DNA of 64,000 nt, taken from the NCBI GenBank assembly GCA_963576565.1, contig OY755046.1, forward strand, positions 59,003,471 to 59,067,470. Reading direction: 5' to 3'. Below are positions 32,901 through 38,876 of this stretch, one piece after another; positions within the stretch are counted from its first letter, which is position 1, and each line of letters begins with the position of its first letter. The translations under genes were made by a program, and so were the position numbers. The notes under the pieces are model-generated. The model made no database searches and was not told where the DNA came from. It worked only from the letters and a program-made list of their open reading frames with translations. The stretch is from Aspidapion aeneum (lineage: Eukaryota > Arthropoda > Insecta > Coleoptera > Brentidae).

Positions 32901-34369
32901 CCCACCCCCCCTCTCGTATCTTCCTCTTTCCTCCCCACCATTCTTATTAGTAAAATAGAGTAATTTCAAAAATTCTTTCTGCACACGCTTTAAGACTTTT
33001 CTAACATCATTTTACTAGTTTCCCCCTTCCGCTCCCTCTCTTCTACCCACCCGCCTTATTAGTAATAGTTGTAGCTATACCTTTCACAAATTTAGAGCGA
33101 TTTCAAAAATTCTTTCGGCACATGCTTTAAGATTTTTTTCGACACCATTTTACTAGTTCCCTGCTGTTCGCGTCCGTAGGAAATCTACACGTACTTTTTG
33201 GGTAAAGCTAAATGAATGGTAAATGCGTAGTGCCGCGATGCTCATTTGGCCAGGAGCAATCGCAATGAGCGAGAAGAAGGTACACAGCAGTGTTGCGCAA
33301 AGAATAATCATTAAATTTCTTACTCGCGAAAACGTGAAACCTGCTGAATTTCTTATGCAGATTGCGAGCACAGTTCGGAAATAAGACGCTTCCGTCGGTA
33401 CCTGGAAAAACTTGGTGCAAAGAAATTAACGACGGCCGTAAGCGTGGCGACAACGTGAGTCACCCACGTCGTCCGCGTACCAACATTCCTGCAGGCAAAG
33501 TTTTAGCGACCGTTTTCTGGGACTGGAGAGGAGTTTTGTTGGTCGATTTTTTGCACGAGCGAATAACAATAAACGCGGCTTACTACTGCAACTTACTCGA
33601 CCAGGTAAAGCTTGATTATCGACAAAAGAGGAGAGCACACCCCATCCAAGACGTGTTGCTCCTGCATAACAACGCTAGACCTGATACGGCAGCTTTAACA
33701 CAGGCCAAAATCAATGAAATGCACTGAACTGTGCTGGAATACCCTCCATACAGTCCAGATTTGTCACCTTACGATTTTCATATGTTTCGCCCAATCAAAG
33801 ATTCACTGGGAGGCGATCAATTTCAGACCAAAGAAGAGGTGGAGGCATTCGTGCGCAACTGGTTAAATACCCGCCCAGTTTCCTTTTATAAAAACGGGAT
33901 TAAGAAACTGTCAAACCGTTGGGAAAAGTGTATTAACAGAGAAGGGGGATGTGTAGAAAAGTAGAAAACATTTCTGTTTTGTGTCATGTTTCTAAATAAC
34001 TAGTTTATAAACAAAGGCTTGTTTATATTTGATCCACCCTCGTATCAATTTTGTACTCAACTACGGCTCGTAGTTACAAGTAAATTTAGCAGTTGTGTTT
34101 TTTTTATAAAAAAATTTTTTTATTACCTACGTTACACAAAGGGTTGAATCAGCACCCAATTCGTTAAGGTACAACTTTATTATTTCTTAACCAATTTTTT
34201 CAGTTGATACCATTTTGTGCAGGGTAAAGACGTGGCTTTTCGATGAATATTTTTTTTTTCGCAGACAATAGAAAAAGCTGAAAACAGGGAGGAGATTGTT
34301 GAAGGAATGGTATCCATTGGTGAAGCTCCCCAGACTTCCAAAGGAAAAAAAGGCAAGAAAAAACGTTAA
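7010..34369 (+). CDS. BRAP: BRAP: BRCA1-associated protein, RING-type E3 ubiquitin ligase (whole gene, 9 coding exons)
   Basis: Joining 7010-7070, 8996-9278, 13078-13242, 14750-14925, 17575-17725, 20352-20515, 25099-25432, 30005-30200 and 34265-34369 gives 1635 bases, 544 codons plus TAA, with every junction in phase and GT-AG. Domains in order: RRM-like BRAP2 domain about residues 93-215, RING-H2 224-263 ([17 protein letters not shown]), UBP-type zinc finger 277-332 (ligands C277, C280, C293, C296, C301, H308, H312, H318), coiled coil about 355-510, Lys-rich tail ending KGKKGKKKR. Family members (human about 590 residues) are Ras-responsive cytoplasmic E3 ligases that restrain KSR-dependent MAPK signalling and can retain NLS proteins. 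All key zinc ligands are present, so it is probably functional. The introns are filled with mobile elements. Confidence 0.95.
7381..7555. mobile_element. hAT-like MITE (CAGTGGCG ends)
   Basis: Begins CAGTGGCGTACACAG and ends CATATGCCACTG, with GGAGGGAGGGGGGTTGGAGG opposite CCCCCTCTCCCAACCCCC inside. The CAGNGGCG end is shared with other hAT-like pieces in this window. The flanking 8 bases do not match, so the target duplication is lost. About 175 bp; non-coding. Confidence 0.6.
7928..8083. mobile_element. hAT-like MITE (CAGGGGCGGATCTAG ends)
   Basis: Starts CAGGGGCGGATCTAG and ends CTGTAGATCCACACCTG. The direct repeat TAATTTG flanks both sides (7921-7927 and 8084-8090), 7 matched bases of what was probably an 8-bp duplication. 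About 156 bp, non-coding, inside the 7210-8712 element. Confidence 0.65.
8996..9278 (+). CDS. BRAP: BRAP coding exon 2
   Basis: Acceptor TTTTCTCCAG before 8996; donor GAAGA|GTAAGG after 9278. It encodes a Ser/Lys-rich linker ([14 protein letters not shown]) and then the conserved [19 protein letters not shown] block that opens the BRAP2 RRM-like domain. Enters in phase 1 and leaves in phase 2. Confidence 0.93.
9360..9856. mobile_element. hAT-like TIR element with internal CACAATC minisatellite, copy 2 (inverted)
   Basis: Ends CGAGGGGTGAACAGCT (left) and AGCCGTTCACCCCTCG (right), flanked by a perfect 8-bp duplication CTTCATTT at 9352-9359 and 9857-9864. The interior is a long run of GATTGTG (complement of CACAATC) units, many of 10-11 bases, with a G-rich and poly-A segment at about 9510-9590. 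It lies in opposite orientation to 3585-4083. It begins 81 bases after the BRAP exon 2 donor. Confidence 0.9.
9865..10189. other. BRAP intron 2, AT-rich, no feature seen
   Basis: TTTAATT-rich low-complexity intron sequence between the minisatellite element and the AT microsatellite. No coding or element structure supported. Confidence 0.5.
10190..10375. repeat. (AT)n microsatellite with GATATATATC blocks
   Basis: Long alternating AT tracts, broken by repeats of ATCATGATACATATCACG. Related GATATATATC runs reappear near 10835-10870. Apparent long open frames of Tyr-Ile here are artefacts of the dinucleotide. Confidence 0.9.
10376..11412. other. BRAP intron 2, mixed low-complexity sequence
   Basis: It opens with a fragment starting CAGTAGCGCACCCAGGA and a G run near 10401, resembling the hAT-like MITE ends seen elsewhere, and has a partly matching TCTGGGTGCG near 10469. 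The stretch 10560-10740 is less AT-rich than its surroundings but has no protein I recognise. The rest is AAATTTAATT-type sequence. Confidence 0.4.
11453..11513 (-). ncRNA. tRNA-like sequence, left arm (truncated)
   Basis: On the minus strand this reads as the D-arm to 3' end of the same tRNA-like module found at 11752-11825: GAGCG, an anticodon loop GTACAAA, a T arm CCGGGTTCGAGTCCCGG and a 3' end CCAAAGAC. The 5' acceptor half is not conserved. It looks like SINE-type or pseudogene material rather than a working tRNA. Confidence 0.6.
11752..11825 (+). ncRNA. tRNA-like sequence, right arm (SINE or pseudo-tRNA)
   Basis: 74 bases fold as a cloverleaf. The acceptor GTCTTCG pairs with TGAAGAC, the box A-like TGGCTTAATGT forms a D arm, and stem TTTGC/GCAAG closes a 7-base loop GTACAGA. 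The T arm CCGGG/CCCGG holds a perfect box B GGTTCGAATCC. The loop would place ACA as anticodon, which is not a standard eukaryotic tRNA choice for Cys codons. With its inverted partner at 11453-11513 this points to a tRNA-derived repeat, probably with RNA polymerase III promoter boxes. Confidence 0.6.
12051..12747 (+). mobile_element. GCTCACAC-TIR element with internal TCTG array, copy 1
   Basis: Starts GCTCACACATATACTATACT and ends in GTGTGAGC, flanked by TTA on both sides (12048-12050 and 12748-12750). It contains a (TGTC)n tract near 12190-12225. After that come ATAACTCAAAAACCGCTTGG and three imperfect ~115-bp direct repeats holding GGTGGGGGTA, GTGTGATATCAAA and GGTAATTGAGTCTGGAG. No protein. 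A 3-bp TTA/TAA duplication would suit PIF/Harbinger, but that is inference. Other copies: 17779-18477 and 42170-42877. Confidence 0.8.
12751..13077. other. BRAP intron 2 end, no feature seen
   Basis: AT-rich intron leading to the exon 3 acceptor (TTCTTTTCAG). It begins with CCCATAGATTGGCAGAGTAT, also found after the copy at 17779, so the repeat family may extend slightly beyond its TIR. Confidence 0.45.
13078..13242 (+). CDS. BRAP: BRAP coding exon 3
   Basis: Acceptor TTCTTTTCAG; donor CTGAC|GTAAGT. Reads [17 protein letters not shown] then [13 protein letters not shown] and [15 protein letters not shown], which match the conserved BRAP2 RRM-like domain (a ...VP...HDL..F.AP pattern and DS.PNQYM.L). 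Enters and leaves in phase 2. Confidence 0.93.
13367..13625. mobile_element. Palindromic MITE, 259 bp, TA-flanked
   Basis: GGGACTAAAAAAGGGCAATA at the left pairs with TATCGCAATAAGTCCC at the right; further inward GCCAGGCAATAATAGTGCCG pairs with its near complement. Flanked by TA (13365-13366 and 13626-13627), as expected for Tc1/mariner-type insertion. Non-coding. It starts 124 bases after the exon 3 donor. Confidence 0.75.
13628..14749. other. BRAP intron 3, no supported feature
   Basis: AT-rich, with loosely repeated phrases like AAAAATCTCAAAAATCGG. I see no coding sequence or clear element boundary. Confidence 0.5.
14750..14925 (+). CDS. BRAP: BRAP coding exon 4
   Basis: An acceptor at GATTATAG gives [17 protein letters not shown], aligned with the KFR...FY...NG block of the family's RRM-like domain; another AG six bases later would lose two of these residues. 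The exon ends with [10 protein letters not shown], the first two zinc ligands of the RING finger, before TTAG|GTAAGG. Enters in phase 2 and leaves in phase 1. Confidence 0.92.
15008..15174. mobile_element. hAT-like MITE, 167 bp
   Basis: Starts CAGTGGCGTATATAA and ends TATATACGCCACTG. The flanks TACCCAGA (15000-15007) and GACCCAGA (15175-15182) match in 7 of 8 bases, a hAT-like duplication. The interior has GGCCCCCCTGAAG and C-run tracts like those of the larger hAT at 30342-31518, so the two may be related. Confidence 0.75.
15180..16141 (+). mobile_element. Decayed RTE-like LINE (family A) fragment
   Basis: Broken frames resemble the endonuclease C-terminus ([18 protein letters not shown] near 15390-15440, [11 protein letters not shown] near 15490). 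The last ~50 bases, with ACGTAGAAAAACGTTCTAAA and CGACATAGTAGTAGTA, match the 3' end of the copy at 46125-48545. The middle is deleted or decayed. Located in BRAP intron 4. Confidence 0.65.
16143..17500 (+). mobile_element. Jockey/I-like LINE fragment with A-rich tail
   Basis: Frames 16240-16623 and 16494-16913 carry RT motifs: [14 protein letters not shown] (motif A), [15 protein letters not shown] (motif B) and FADDFKLF (motif C, with the frameshift just before it). 16910-17146 carries the C-terminal VQRKFLKAI region. The 3' end is a run of AATAAATAAATA units at about 17443-17500. The element is broken by at least two frameshifts. Its tail ends about 75 bases before the acceptor of BRAP exon 5. 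Confidence 0.82.
17575..17725 (+). CDS. BRAP: BRAP coding exon 5 (RING finger)
   Basis: The acceptor TTTTTTTTAG completes a glutamate to give [19 protein letters not shown], then HASC, CPVC and [13 protein letters not shown]. With CPVC from exon 4 this completes a C3H2C3 RING-H2. The donor AAAG|GTAATA gives phase 2. Confidence 0.95.
17779..18477 (+). mobile_element. GCTCACAC-TIR element with internal TCTG array, copy 2
   Basis: Same organisation as 12051-12747: GCTCACAC...GTGTGAGC ends flanked by TTA (17776-17778 and 18478-18480), a (TGTC)n tract near 17917-17950, and three ~115-bp internal direct repeats. It starts 53 bases after the BRAP exon 5 donor. Confidence 0.8.
18490..19440. other. 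BRAP intron 5, no gene
   Basis: AT-rich sequence. CTACTACGTTATATCTCG near 18930 is nearly complementary to CGAGGTATAACGTAGTAG near 20298, so 18.9-20.3 kb may be one old inverted-repeat element; the evidence is only these arms. Confidence 0.4.
19446..19504. repeat. Perfect 28-bp inverted repeat with 3-base loop
   Basis: Left arm GTCTTAAAGTAATTCAGCAG continues to GTCGGC and is followed by a CGC spacer and the exact complement. It would form a very stable hairpin or cruciform. A related shorter hairpin, AAGAATCGGC-TGC-GCCGATTCTT, lies near 19670-19690, beyond a CCGAA repeat. Confidence 0.9.
19505..19700. repeat. (CCGAA)n-type pentamer array flanked by hairpins
   Basis: Degenerate AACCGAACCGAAC units run from about 19510 to 19655, between the hairpin at 19446-19504 and the hairpin near 19670-19690. 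The array has far more C and G than its surroundings and encodes nothing. Confidence 0.8.
19736..19864. mobile_element. Harbinger-like MITE, 129 bp
   Basis: CCCTCAGATGCACCGTAA at the left and TTACGGTGCATCTGAGGG at the right are 18-bp inverted repeats, flanked by TAA on both sides (19733-19735 and 19865-19867). A 3-bp TWA duplication fits PIF/Harbinger. Non-coding. Confidence 0.78.
19868..20351. other. BRAP intron 5 end, no feature seen
   Basis: AT-rich intron up to the exon 6 acceptor (AATTTTAG). Holds the right arm of the weak inverted pair noted for 18.9 kb. Confidence 0.4.
20352..20515 (+). CDS. BRAP: BRAP coding exon 6 (UBP-type zinc finger)
   Basis: Reads [20 protein letters not shown], then [20 protein letters not shown] and HRVWDYK. 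With Cys277 from exon 5 it supplies all eight expected ligands of a ZnF-UBP domain and the W.CL.CG..GCGRY signature. Donor AAAG|GTAATT. Enters in phase 2 and leaves in phase 1. Confidence 0.95.
20735..21645. repeat. ~900-bp near-perfect palindrome
   Basis: Centred near 21185. Outer parts pair (ATTTTGACATTAGTCACGTG with CATGTGACAAATGTCAAAAT). Inner parts also pair: CCCTATTTTTGGCCCTAGCC with its complement, GTAAGGTTTCCGTAAATTTA with TAAGTTCACGGAAACCTTA, and ATTAATACCACAATGGAAAA near the centre. Non-coding. Confidence 0.85.
21638..22240 (+). repeat. Dispersed ~600-bp repeat R, copy 1
   Basis: Begins with GGCCAACATAAAAATAGAGG and ends TCGTGGCCCGTCCGTTTTGATAGC (read in two parts: TCGTGGCCCGTCC, GTTTTGATAGCC). 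An inverted copy of the whole stretch lies at 56352-56962 in a gene C intron. No intact reading frame. Confidence 0.8.
22349..22870. repeat. Inverted repeat, ~180-bp arms
   Basis: GTCGAATTTTTCACGTCACTGG and GGTCCAGCTGATTTTTG at 22352-22394 pair with CAAAAATCAGCTGGACC and CCAGTGACGTGAAAAATTCG at 22835-22873. The arms continue inward through TTTAGCCCGCTT. Centre near 22615. Confidence 0.85.
22878..24995. repeat. 2.1-kb inverted repeat with internally duplicated arms
   Basis: CAGGGTGTCCCAGAACTAAT at the left pairs with ATTAGTTCTGGGACACCCTG at the right; arms of at least 500 bp can be followed. Within each arm a ~340-bp module carrying ACAGGGTGTT, TGGACCACTA and GCATTAAAATCA is partly repeated in tandem (for instance near 23130 and 23455). 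No coding capacity. Confidence 0.85.
25099..25432 (+). CDS. BRAP: BRAP coding exon 7 (end of zinc finger, start of coiled coil)
   Basis: Acceptor TTCGACTAG; reads [17 protein letters not shown], a Glu/Ser-rich linker, then [20 protein letters not shown], the conserved [10 protein letters not shown] motif, followed by heptad-rich helix to KKLQQSSS. Donor CCAA|GTAAGT. Enters in phase 1 and leaves in phase 2. Confidence 0.95.
25671..25868. mobile_element. AGTGTAAACTTC MITE, copy 1
   Basis: Starts AGTGTAAACTTCTTTAGGCG; GAAGTTTACACT at about 25829-25840 is the inverted end. Similarity to the second copy (40739-41000) continues through TGTGGTCTTAAGCACACA. The interior is GC-richer (GAGCCGTCAGGCTCGGC hairpin). 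About 200 bp, non-coding; it lies 238 bases after exon 7. Confidence 0.7.
26077..27935 (+). mobile_element. DNA transposon-like element with TCACACACGTAACG repeats
   Basis: The ends match as short inverted repeats (GGGCGATTCCAC at the left; GTGGAATCATCC at the right). A 14-base motif TCACACACGTAACG or close variant occurs in the same direction at about 26442, 26607, 27517, 27539, 27730 and 27910, flanking one short open frame at 27017-27364. The layout suggests a decayed cut-and-paste element with repeated binding sites. Superfamily not determined; terminal boundaries are approximate. Confidence 0.55.
27017..27364 (+). pseudogene. Transposase-like fragment ([10 protein letters not shown] / [11 protein letters not shown])
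   Basis: A 115-residue frame with the motifs [16 protein letters not shown] and [20 protein letters not shown]. From memory, similar blocks occur in multi-copy uncharacterised arthropod proteins of transposon origin; the Asp of SDGPSS and the later Asp of VDGIGG could be catalytic acids of an RNase H-like fold. The N-terminal part is absent or decayed, so this is a remnant. It lies in BRAP intron 7. Confidence 0.5.
27989..29460. repeat. 1.47-kb long inverted repeat in BRAP intron 7
   Basis: TGTACAGCGTGTCCCATTTT at the left pairs with AAAATGGGACACGCTGTACA at the right. The arms continue through GTGCTCTTTTTTGGAGCGC, the AAACTCCCTGTATTAGC region and AATTTAAATACGGACCTGG, reaching toward a centre near 28730. 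Transcribed with BRAP, it could fold into a hairpin several hundred base pairs long. No intact coding. Confidence 0.85.
29461..30004. other. End of BRAP intron 7, no feature seen
   Basis: AT-rich intron with a short perfect inverted repeat near 29832-29856 (GGTATCAAGTCTA / TAGACTTGATACTT). No coding sequence supported. Confidence 0.45.
30005..30200 (+). CDS. BRAP: BRAP coding exon 8 (coiled coil)
   Basis: Acceptor CGACAG; donor AAACG|GTAAGT. Reads [20 protein letters not shown] and on through [19 protein letters not shown], the family's heptad-repeat region ending in the E.L.EQ.RD.MF motif. Enters in phase 2 and leaves in phase 0. Confidence 0.93.
30342..31518 (+). mobile_element. hAT transposon, 1177 bp, with exact 8-bp target duplication
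   Basis: Ends CATTGGCGTAGCTAG and CTAGCTACGCCAATG; CTAAACGG is duplicated exactly at 30334-30341 and 31519-31526. Near 31120-31285 a frame reads [21 protein letters not shown], then [20 protein letters not shown], the hAT C-terminal dimerisation domain (CERSFS...LR..M...R...L). Most of the transposase is deleted, so it is non-autonomous. It sits in BRAP intron 8, plus orientation by the transposase remnant. Confidence 0.92.
31722..32791 (+). mobile_element. RTE-like LINE (family A), 5'-truncated 3' portion
   Basis: Starts inside the RT ([27 protein letters not shown]) and contains [15 protein letters not shown] and FADDQVIV. A frameshift near 32110 moves to the 32103-32774 frame, which ends with [20 protein letters not shown] and [10 protein letters not shown], typical of RTE-type C-termini. 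About 35 codons are deleted after KSTLLYG compared with the copy at 46125-48545. The 3' end is CGACATAGTAGTAGTA. Confidence 0.85.
32831..33163. repeat. Three tandem ~120-135-bp units
   Basis: Units begin at about 32831, 32956 and 33093 with TAGAGCGATTTCAAAAATTC, continue TTTCTGCA.ACGCTTTAAGA and end in a C-rich stretch (CCCCACCCCCCCTC and variants). Diverged; non-coding; BRAP intron 8. Confidence 0.75.
33265..33964 (+). pseudogene. Mariner transposase, inactivated
   Basis: ATG at 33265 opens [20 protein letters not shown], a mariner-type N-terminus, then stops and frameshifts. 33362-33727 carries [18 protein letters not shown] and the [11 protein letters not shown] block. A TGA is followed by [18 protein letters not shown] (33734-33790), holding the third-acid motif. 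Typical first and second acidic positions are visible but the normal D in the HDNARP motif is N here. Several stops plus an internal deletion mark it dead. Flanks from 33171 to about 34045 probably belong to the element. Confidence 0.88.
34265..34369 (+). CDS. BRAP: BRAP terminal coding exon 9
   Basis: Acceptor TTTTTTTTCGCAG; phase 0; reads [20 protein letters not shown], then [14 protein letters not shown] and TAA at 34367. The EI.EG...I pattern and the basic tail match BRAP C-termini. Confidence 0.92.
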   Translation, partial: TIEKAENREEIVEGMVSIGEAPQTSKGKKGKKKR

Positions 34370-34405
34370 GATGATAAAAGTTAGAAAGGTCAGTACTTAT
34401 ACTAT

Positions 34406-34493
34406 AATAAAAAGTTGTAGTTACTTTAAGTTTACCAGCTCCTGAAGATTTTATTTATACTGTTTGTCTGAAATTCTGACAAGAAAATAAAAA
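34406..34493 (+). promoter_or_regulatory. BRAP 3' UTR, candidate polyadenylation signals
   Basis: AATAAA occurs at 34406-34411 and 34488-34493, 37 and 119 bases after the stop codon. Either could direct 3' end formation; a GT-rich element near 34460-34470 lies between them. Which is used cannot be told from sequence. Confidence 0.5.
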
Positions 34494-34859
34494 TTTAGTT
34501 TAGAGTTACAAATTTACCTAATTGAGTTAAAAGTTTTGAATACTCATAGTTTACTTTTAAAGTAAAGTTTTTTTTGTAAAATACGTTTTTTAAATTACAA
34601 GAATAATAATAAAATATTAGTCTTAAATTAAATTATAATTTTTTTAAATAAAAATACCGATAAAACTTAAATCAAACCAACACATATTTTTCTATACAGG
34701 CTAATCCAAATTAACTGCCGACCATTGTTTATGTTGCTGTTGTTATAAAGGGTGTTTTTTTTTAAAAAAGGTTAGAAAACAATCAAAAGAAAACGAACTT
34801 TGTAACTTTTTGTCCGTAAAAAGAGTTGAGATAAAAGTAAAGCCAAGTTCTCTAAGACA

Positions 34860-35025
34860 CATTTTAAAATTAAAGGTTCTTATAGTTTGGAAATGTTTAA
34901 ACTTTGCTATTACAGCCAAACTTATTGTTCATTTAGCACTGTGCCTAAGAGTCATTTGCAGCTGTAATAGCCAAGTTTAGAAAATCATTTCCAAACTAGT
35001 AAGAACCTTTCATTTTAAAATTTGT
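34860..35025. repeat. Inverted repeat, ~65-bp arms
   Basis: CATTTTAAAATTAAAGGTTC and GCTATTACAGC at the left pair with GCTGTAATAGCC and GAACCTTTCATTTTAAAATT at the right around a ~30-base loop. Possible MITE; flanks show no clear duplication. Confidence 0.7.
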
Positions 35026-35039
35026 ATTGGAGGACTTTT

Positions 35040-35815
35040 TTACATGAAATGTTTTTGTTATGATTTCACTACTTTTTTAAAAGATTTTGATAATATTTAA
35101 GTTTTGAAGTAGTAAAATATGCGGAATATAGTTCAAAACTGTTGCAATGTCTTATTTAAAATTTTTGTGTTTTTAATGTTTTTCCTATAGTTTTATCATA
35201 GTTCCTTCGGCCTTCCAAAGGTCAGCTCTAGCGTTTCTGGAAGTAGGCAATGTGACTTTTACATAACTTTACATTTATAGTGGAGGGAAGTATATTATAA
35301 TTTTGGGGTTTTTAAATTTTTTCCTGTACTTTTATCATAGTTCCCATCAGTGTGTCAAAGCTCAGCTCTCTAGCGTTTCTGGAAGTGGACAATGTTACTT
35401 TTACATAACTTAACATGTATAGGGGAGGGAAGTAAATTAGAATTTTGGGTTTTTTTGATTTTTTCCTAGGGTTTGGTCATAATTTTTATCAGTCTGCCAA
35501 ATTTTAGCTTTGTAGCATGTCTGGAAGTACAGTAGAATTTTGATGATCTATACATAAGTGAGTGAGTGAGTGAGAGTAGCAATTTCGACGTTTTTTATAA
35601 ATTTCGTAACTACTTTACTACTTTATGGAAGTCCATGAAACTTGGAGGGGTTGTTAACTCTATGAAGGTCTACGACTGTGCAAAGTTTGAGTTTTGTAGC
35701 TCATTCAGAAGTAGAGTTTTAGATAGGTCAAATATGGGCTGAAATGTTTCAAGAAAAGATAGTACAGCAGTTGCCCGAACTTGGCCTGGCACTGCCAGTG
35801 GTGAACAACACTTAT
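35040..35815 (+). repeat. VNTR-containing repeat, copy 1 (about 2.5 units)
   Basis: Starts with TACATGAAATGTTTTTGTTATG, then ~140-bp units each carrying GCTCAGCTCTCTAGCGTTTC, TGGAAGT..GCAATGT and ATAGGGGAGGGAAGTAAATT (units near 35238, 35380 and 35519). It ends in a GAGTGAGTGAG tract and a unique tail through GAACTTGGCCTGGCACTGCC. A second, longer copy lies at 38877-40085. Confidence 0.8.
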
Positions 35816-36011
35816 TCCTTGCAATTATGTCACTAAATCCTCTATGTTAGCGTTGTGATATCGATACCCGATACTATTATAGTATTGATATATCGGTTAA
35901 AAAATATCGATATTTTACATAGATTCCAACGTACCGATATATTTAAGGTATCGATGCTTAGAAGAGAATATCACATCGTGCTTGGATCGCTAGAGATAAA
36001 CGTTTTTAAAT
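35816..36011. repeat. ATCGATA-rich stretch
   Basis: Repeated GATATCGATA, TATCGATATT and GGTATCGATG motifs, similar to 38404-38530. Short palindromic content; non-coding. Confidence 0.5.
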
Positions 36012-36558
36012 GAGTAATTCCACGTCAAATCATCCAATGGGGGTAGCTGCCATGTCACGAAAAAAATCCAAATTATGATAACATGTATTAGTGTCTTTAG
36101 GAATACCAAATTAACAAATTTTAATTTTTAATATCGCCTCCCGTGTTTTACAGGCCACTTAAAAAGTAAAAAAAAGAAGAAAATCAGTTGTGACCTTATT
36201 TTTTTTTATTTCTATTGTATTAAATCTTATGTAAAAACAAATTTGACGGAAGAAATCTTTAATATTGGTTGGATAATCCTATACAGAAAAAAAAATTAAC
36301 CTCACTTTTTTGACATGCCAAAAATAGTTTTAAAAAAATAGTAAATTTTATTATTTTCTCGATTTTTAATTATTTACACCGGTGCGGAATATGGTCCATC
36401 AAAAAAAGTCTATATGCACATTAAAGCTCAGTGACTTGACTATCATACAAGGCAAAAGAAAAATTTCTAGGTCTATTGCTTTCAAAGAACAAAATTTTTT
36501 AAAATTGGAAAAACCGCAAAAACCTCAGAATTGGCAACTTTTGACTAAAAAAATTGTC

Positions 36559-36610
<52 letters not shown>

Positions 36611-36852
36611 GTTAATTTTTTTTGGGTGCTGTTTACTATGGGCATAATTTTTTTCTTTAAAGTCCCATTTTGCCCGTTTTTAGACTTTTCAAATGCGTGT
36701 ACAACAGACTAATTGGATTAAAAAATCTAAAATTGTGCAAAAGTGGTTAAGCATAAGCTTAAGTTTCATTTAGTAAGCATGATTACAGAAAAAAATTAAA
36801 TGTCACGGCAACACTTTTTTTGTAAATTGGATGACTTGGCGTGGAATTGCTC
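36012..36852. mobile_element. TIR element GAGTAATTCCACG, copy 2
   Basis: Ends GAGTAATTCCACGTCAAATC and, from the right, GAGCAATTCCACGCCAAGTC. It matches the outer thirds of 7210-8712 but lacks the nested MITEs, and has an AT microsatellite at about 36559-36610. The flanking bases (AAAT and ACGT) do not match, so no duplication is visible. Confidence 0.72.
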
Positions 36853-37205
36853 ACGTGTGATGTGTTACCTAAACAAAAAATTTTCTAAGCAATGACGGCT
36901 ACATTATTTTCGATCGGCATCGTCCTTTACCTTTTATTAAATTTATTAGCTACTTTATTTATAAATGGCCTTTGTGGTTTCTAAAACAACTTTATCGGAA
37001 TCGTCTTTGCATTTCTACTTCTACTATAACATTTTTTTAGATTAAGAGTTAAGACCAAGAATTATGTACTCACTCGGCTTATTTATTTATTTCCGATTTT
37101 GTTTTTGCGGTAAAATTACAAAAAATTGTTAAAACAATGCCTCTCATAATCGCAATAAAAATTTTTGGTGTCGGTGCCTTGATAAAGAAAATATTCCTAT
37201 ATATT
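36853..37205. other. Intergenic, no feature seen
   Basis: AT-rich sequence between the TIR element and an RTE copy; nothing coding recognised. Confidence 0.4.
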
Positions 37206-38391
37206 TATCGGTTTCACAACGTTCTACGTCTTCCGATACCCAATCTCCACTCGTTTGTGTTTGCCCATAATTCATCATCTAGGCCTCTTATTCTTATTTC
37301 ACTGTCTATTCCTTCTCTCCAGCTTCTCCTTGGCCGTCCTCGTTTTCTTCGCCCAGTTGGTTTCCATTGTAGTATTTGTGTAGGTAGTCTTTCATCATTC
37401 ATTCTTTGTACATGTCCGTACCACACCAGTTGCTTTGTTCTTATATCATCCACTAAAGTACGTTCCCCCACTGTCATAATTTCTCTTATTCTTTGATTTG
37501 TAACTCTTTCTGTTTTGGATTTCCCTGCTGCTCTTCTCCAATAGTCCATCTCCGTAGCGGAAAGCATTTTTTCTGTTCTATCCTTTATTGGCCATACTTC
37601 TGAGCCGTATGTAATAATACTTTTTACAATGTTGTTATATATAAGCTTTTTGTTATGTTTTGATATACGTTGGTCCCAAATTATTCCATTTAATAAAGTT
37701 ATTGCTTGTCTTCCTTGTACGTTTCGATCTTTTATAGCTTTGTCTAGTGTTCCGTCAGCTGTAATTTTTAGACCTAAGTATTTATGCTCATCACAGGACT
37801 GAATTCGCTGCCCGGTATTTAAGATTAGATCCTGTTTCATTCCACCGATACACATATGCTCTGTCTTATTGAGATTAACCTCTAGTCCCCACTTATTGTA
37901 CTCTTCTATTAGTTTTCGTTTCATATATTCGAGGTCGTCATAATCCTGAGCCACTACTATCTGATCATCGGCGAAACATAAAGTATACAAGGTGGTTTCG
38001 TCCAACGGAATTCCCATGTTTTGGCATTTTCTCTTCCATACTTTAAGGACTTGTTCCAAGTATATCTTGAAGAGCGTAGGCGAGATACAGCAACCTTGTT
38101 TAAGATCTTTATTTACTTGAAAGCCTTTGGTTAGTTTTGCTTTTATTTTAACTTTTGCCTTACTATTGCGGTATAACTCTTTGATGGCCTTAATCAGTTG
38201 TACGCTTATGTTTGTGTTTTCCAACGCTTTCCAAAGTAGATTTAGTGGTATACTATCATATGCCTTCTACAAATCGACGTAAAGCAGATGCAGCTCTTGT
38301 CCGTATGCCATTTTCTTTTCAATCACTTGGGTTATACAAAAGAGATGATCTAAAGTCGATCTACCCGCCCTGAAACCAGCTTGTTCTTCCT
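37206..38391 (-). mobile_element. RTE-like LINE (family B), 5'-truncated
   Basis: On the minus strand it reads from EEQAGFRAGRSTLDHLF at 38391 through the RT and the C-terminal [33 protein letters not shown] and a natural end near 37214. One TAG interrupts the motif A region (YVDL-stop-KAYDS, near 38267); from 38224 down 336 codons are open, including FADDQIVVAQ. Family B differs clearly from family A. The close copies at 43374-45125 and 62975-64000 share most residues. Confidence 0.88.
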
Positions 38392-38394
38392 AAT

Positions 38395-38876
38395 AATAAT
38401 AAAAAGGTATCGATTCTTAAACCTATCGATAGTTTAAAGCTAAGTATCGAAGAGAATCGATATAGTTTTAAAAAAATATTAAATGATACCAATATCGATA
38501 CCTACCATTCGATACCAAAAACCCTACTCTACCTTATAAAATAAATTATCGTTATTTAGACTAATGACCTCGCACTGACCCACACCAACAAAAAAATACT
38601 TTCTCAAATATCTTCCTATTACCATAACAAATTAGGTAATATTGAGAGAAATATCATACACCTCAGTTGCATATTGTTTGTACATATTATTTAATAGCTA
38701 CGTAGAAGAAATTCATTTCTCTTTTTTGAATATTTTAAATTATTTTTCGTGGGTACAATTAGTTTTTTCTACGAGCGTGCGGAATGTGTTACTTTTCCAC
38801 ACGCATCTTAGTTTTGAAAGTTTCACTTTTCCGCCTTGAGTGCGGAAGCAACAAAAAATAGAACAAGTAGAGGAAT
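38395..38876. other. Intergenic with ATCGATA-rich start
   Basis: 38404-38530 repeats GGTATCGAT and ATCGATA motifs like 35816-36011. The rest is AT-rich with no supported gene. Confidence 0.4.
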
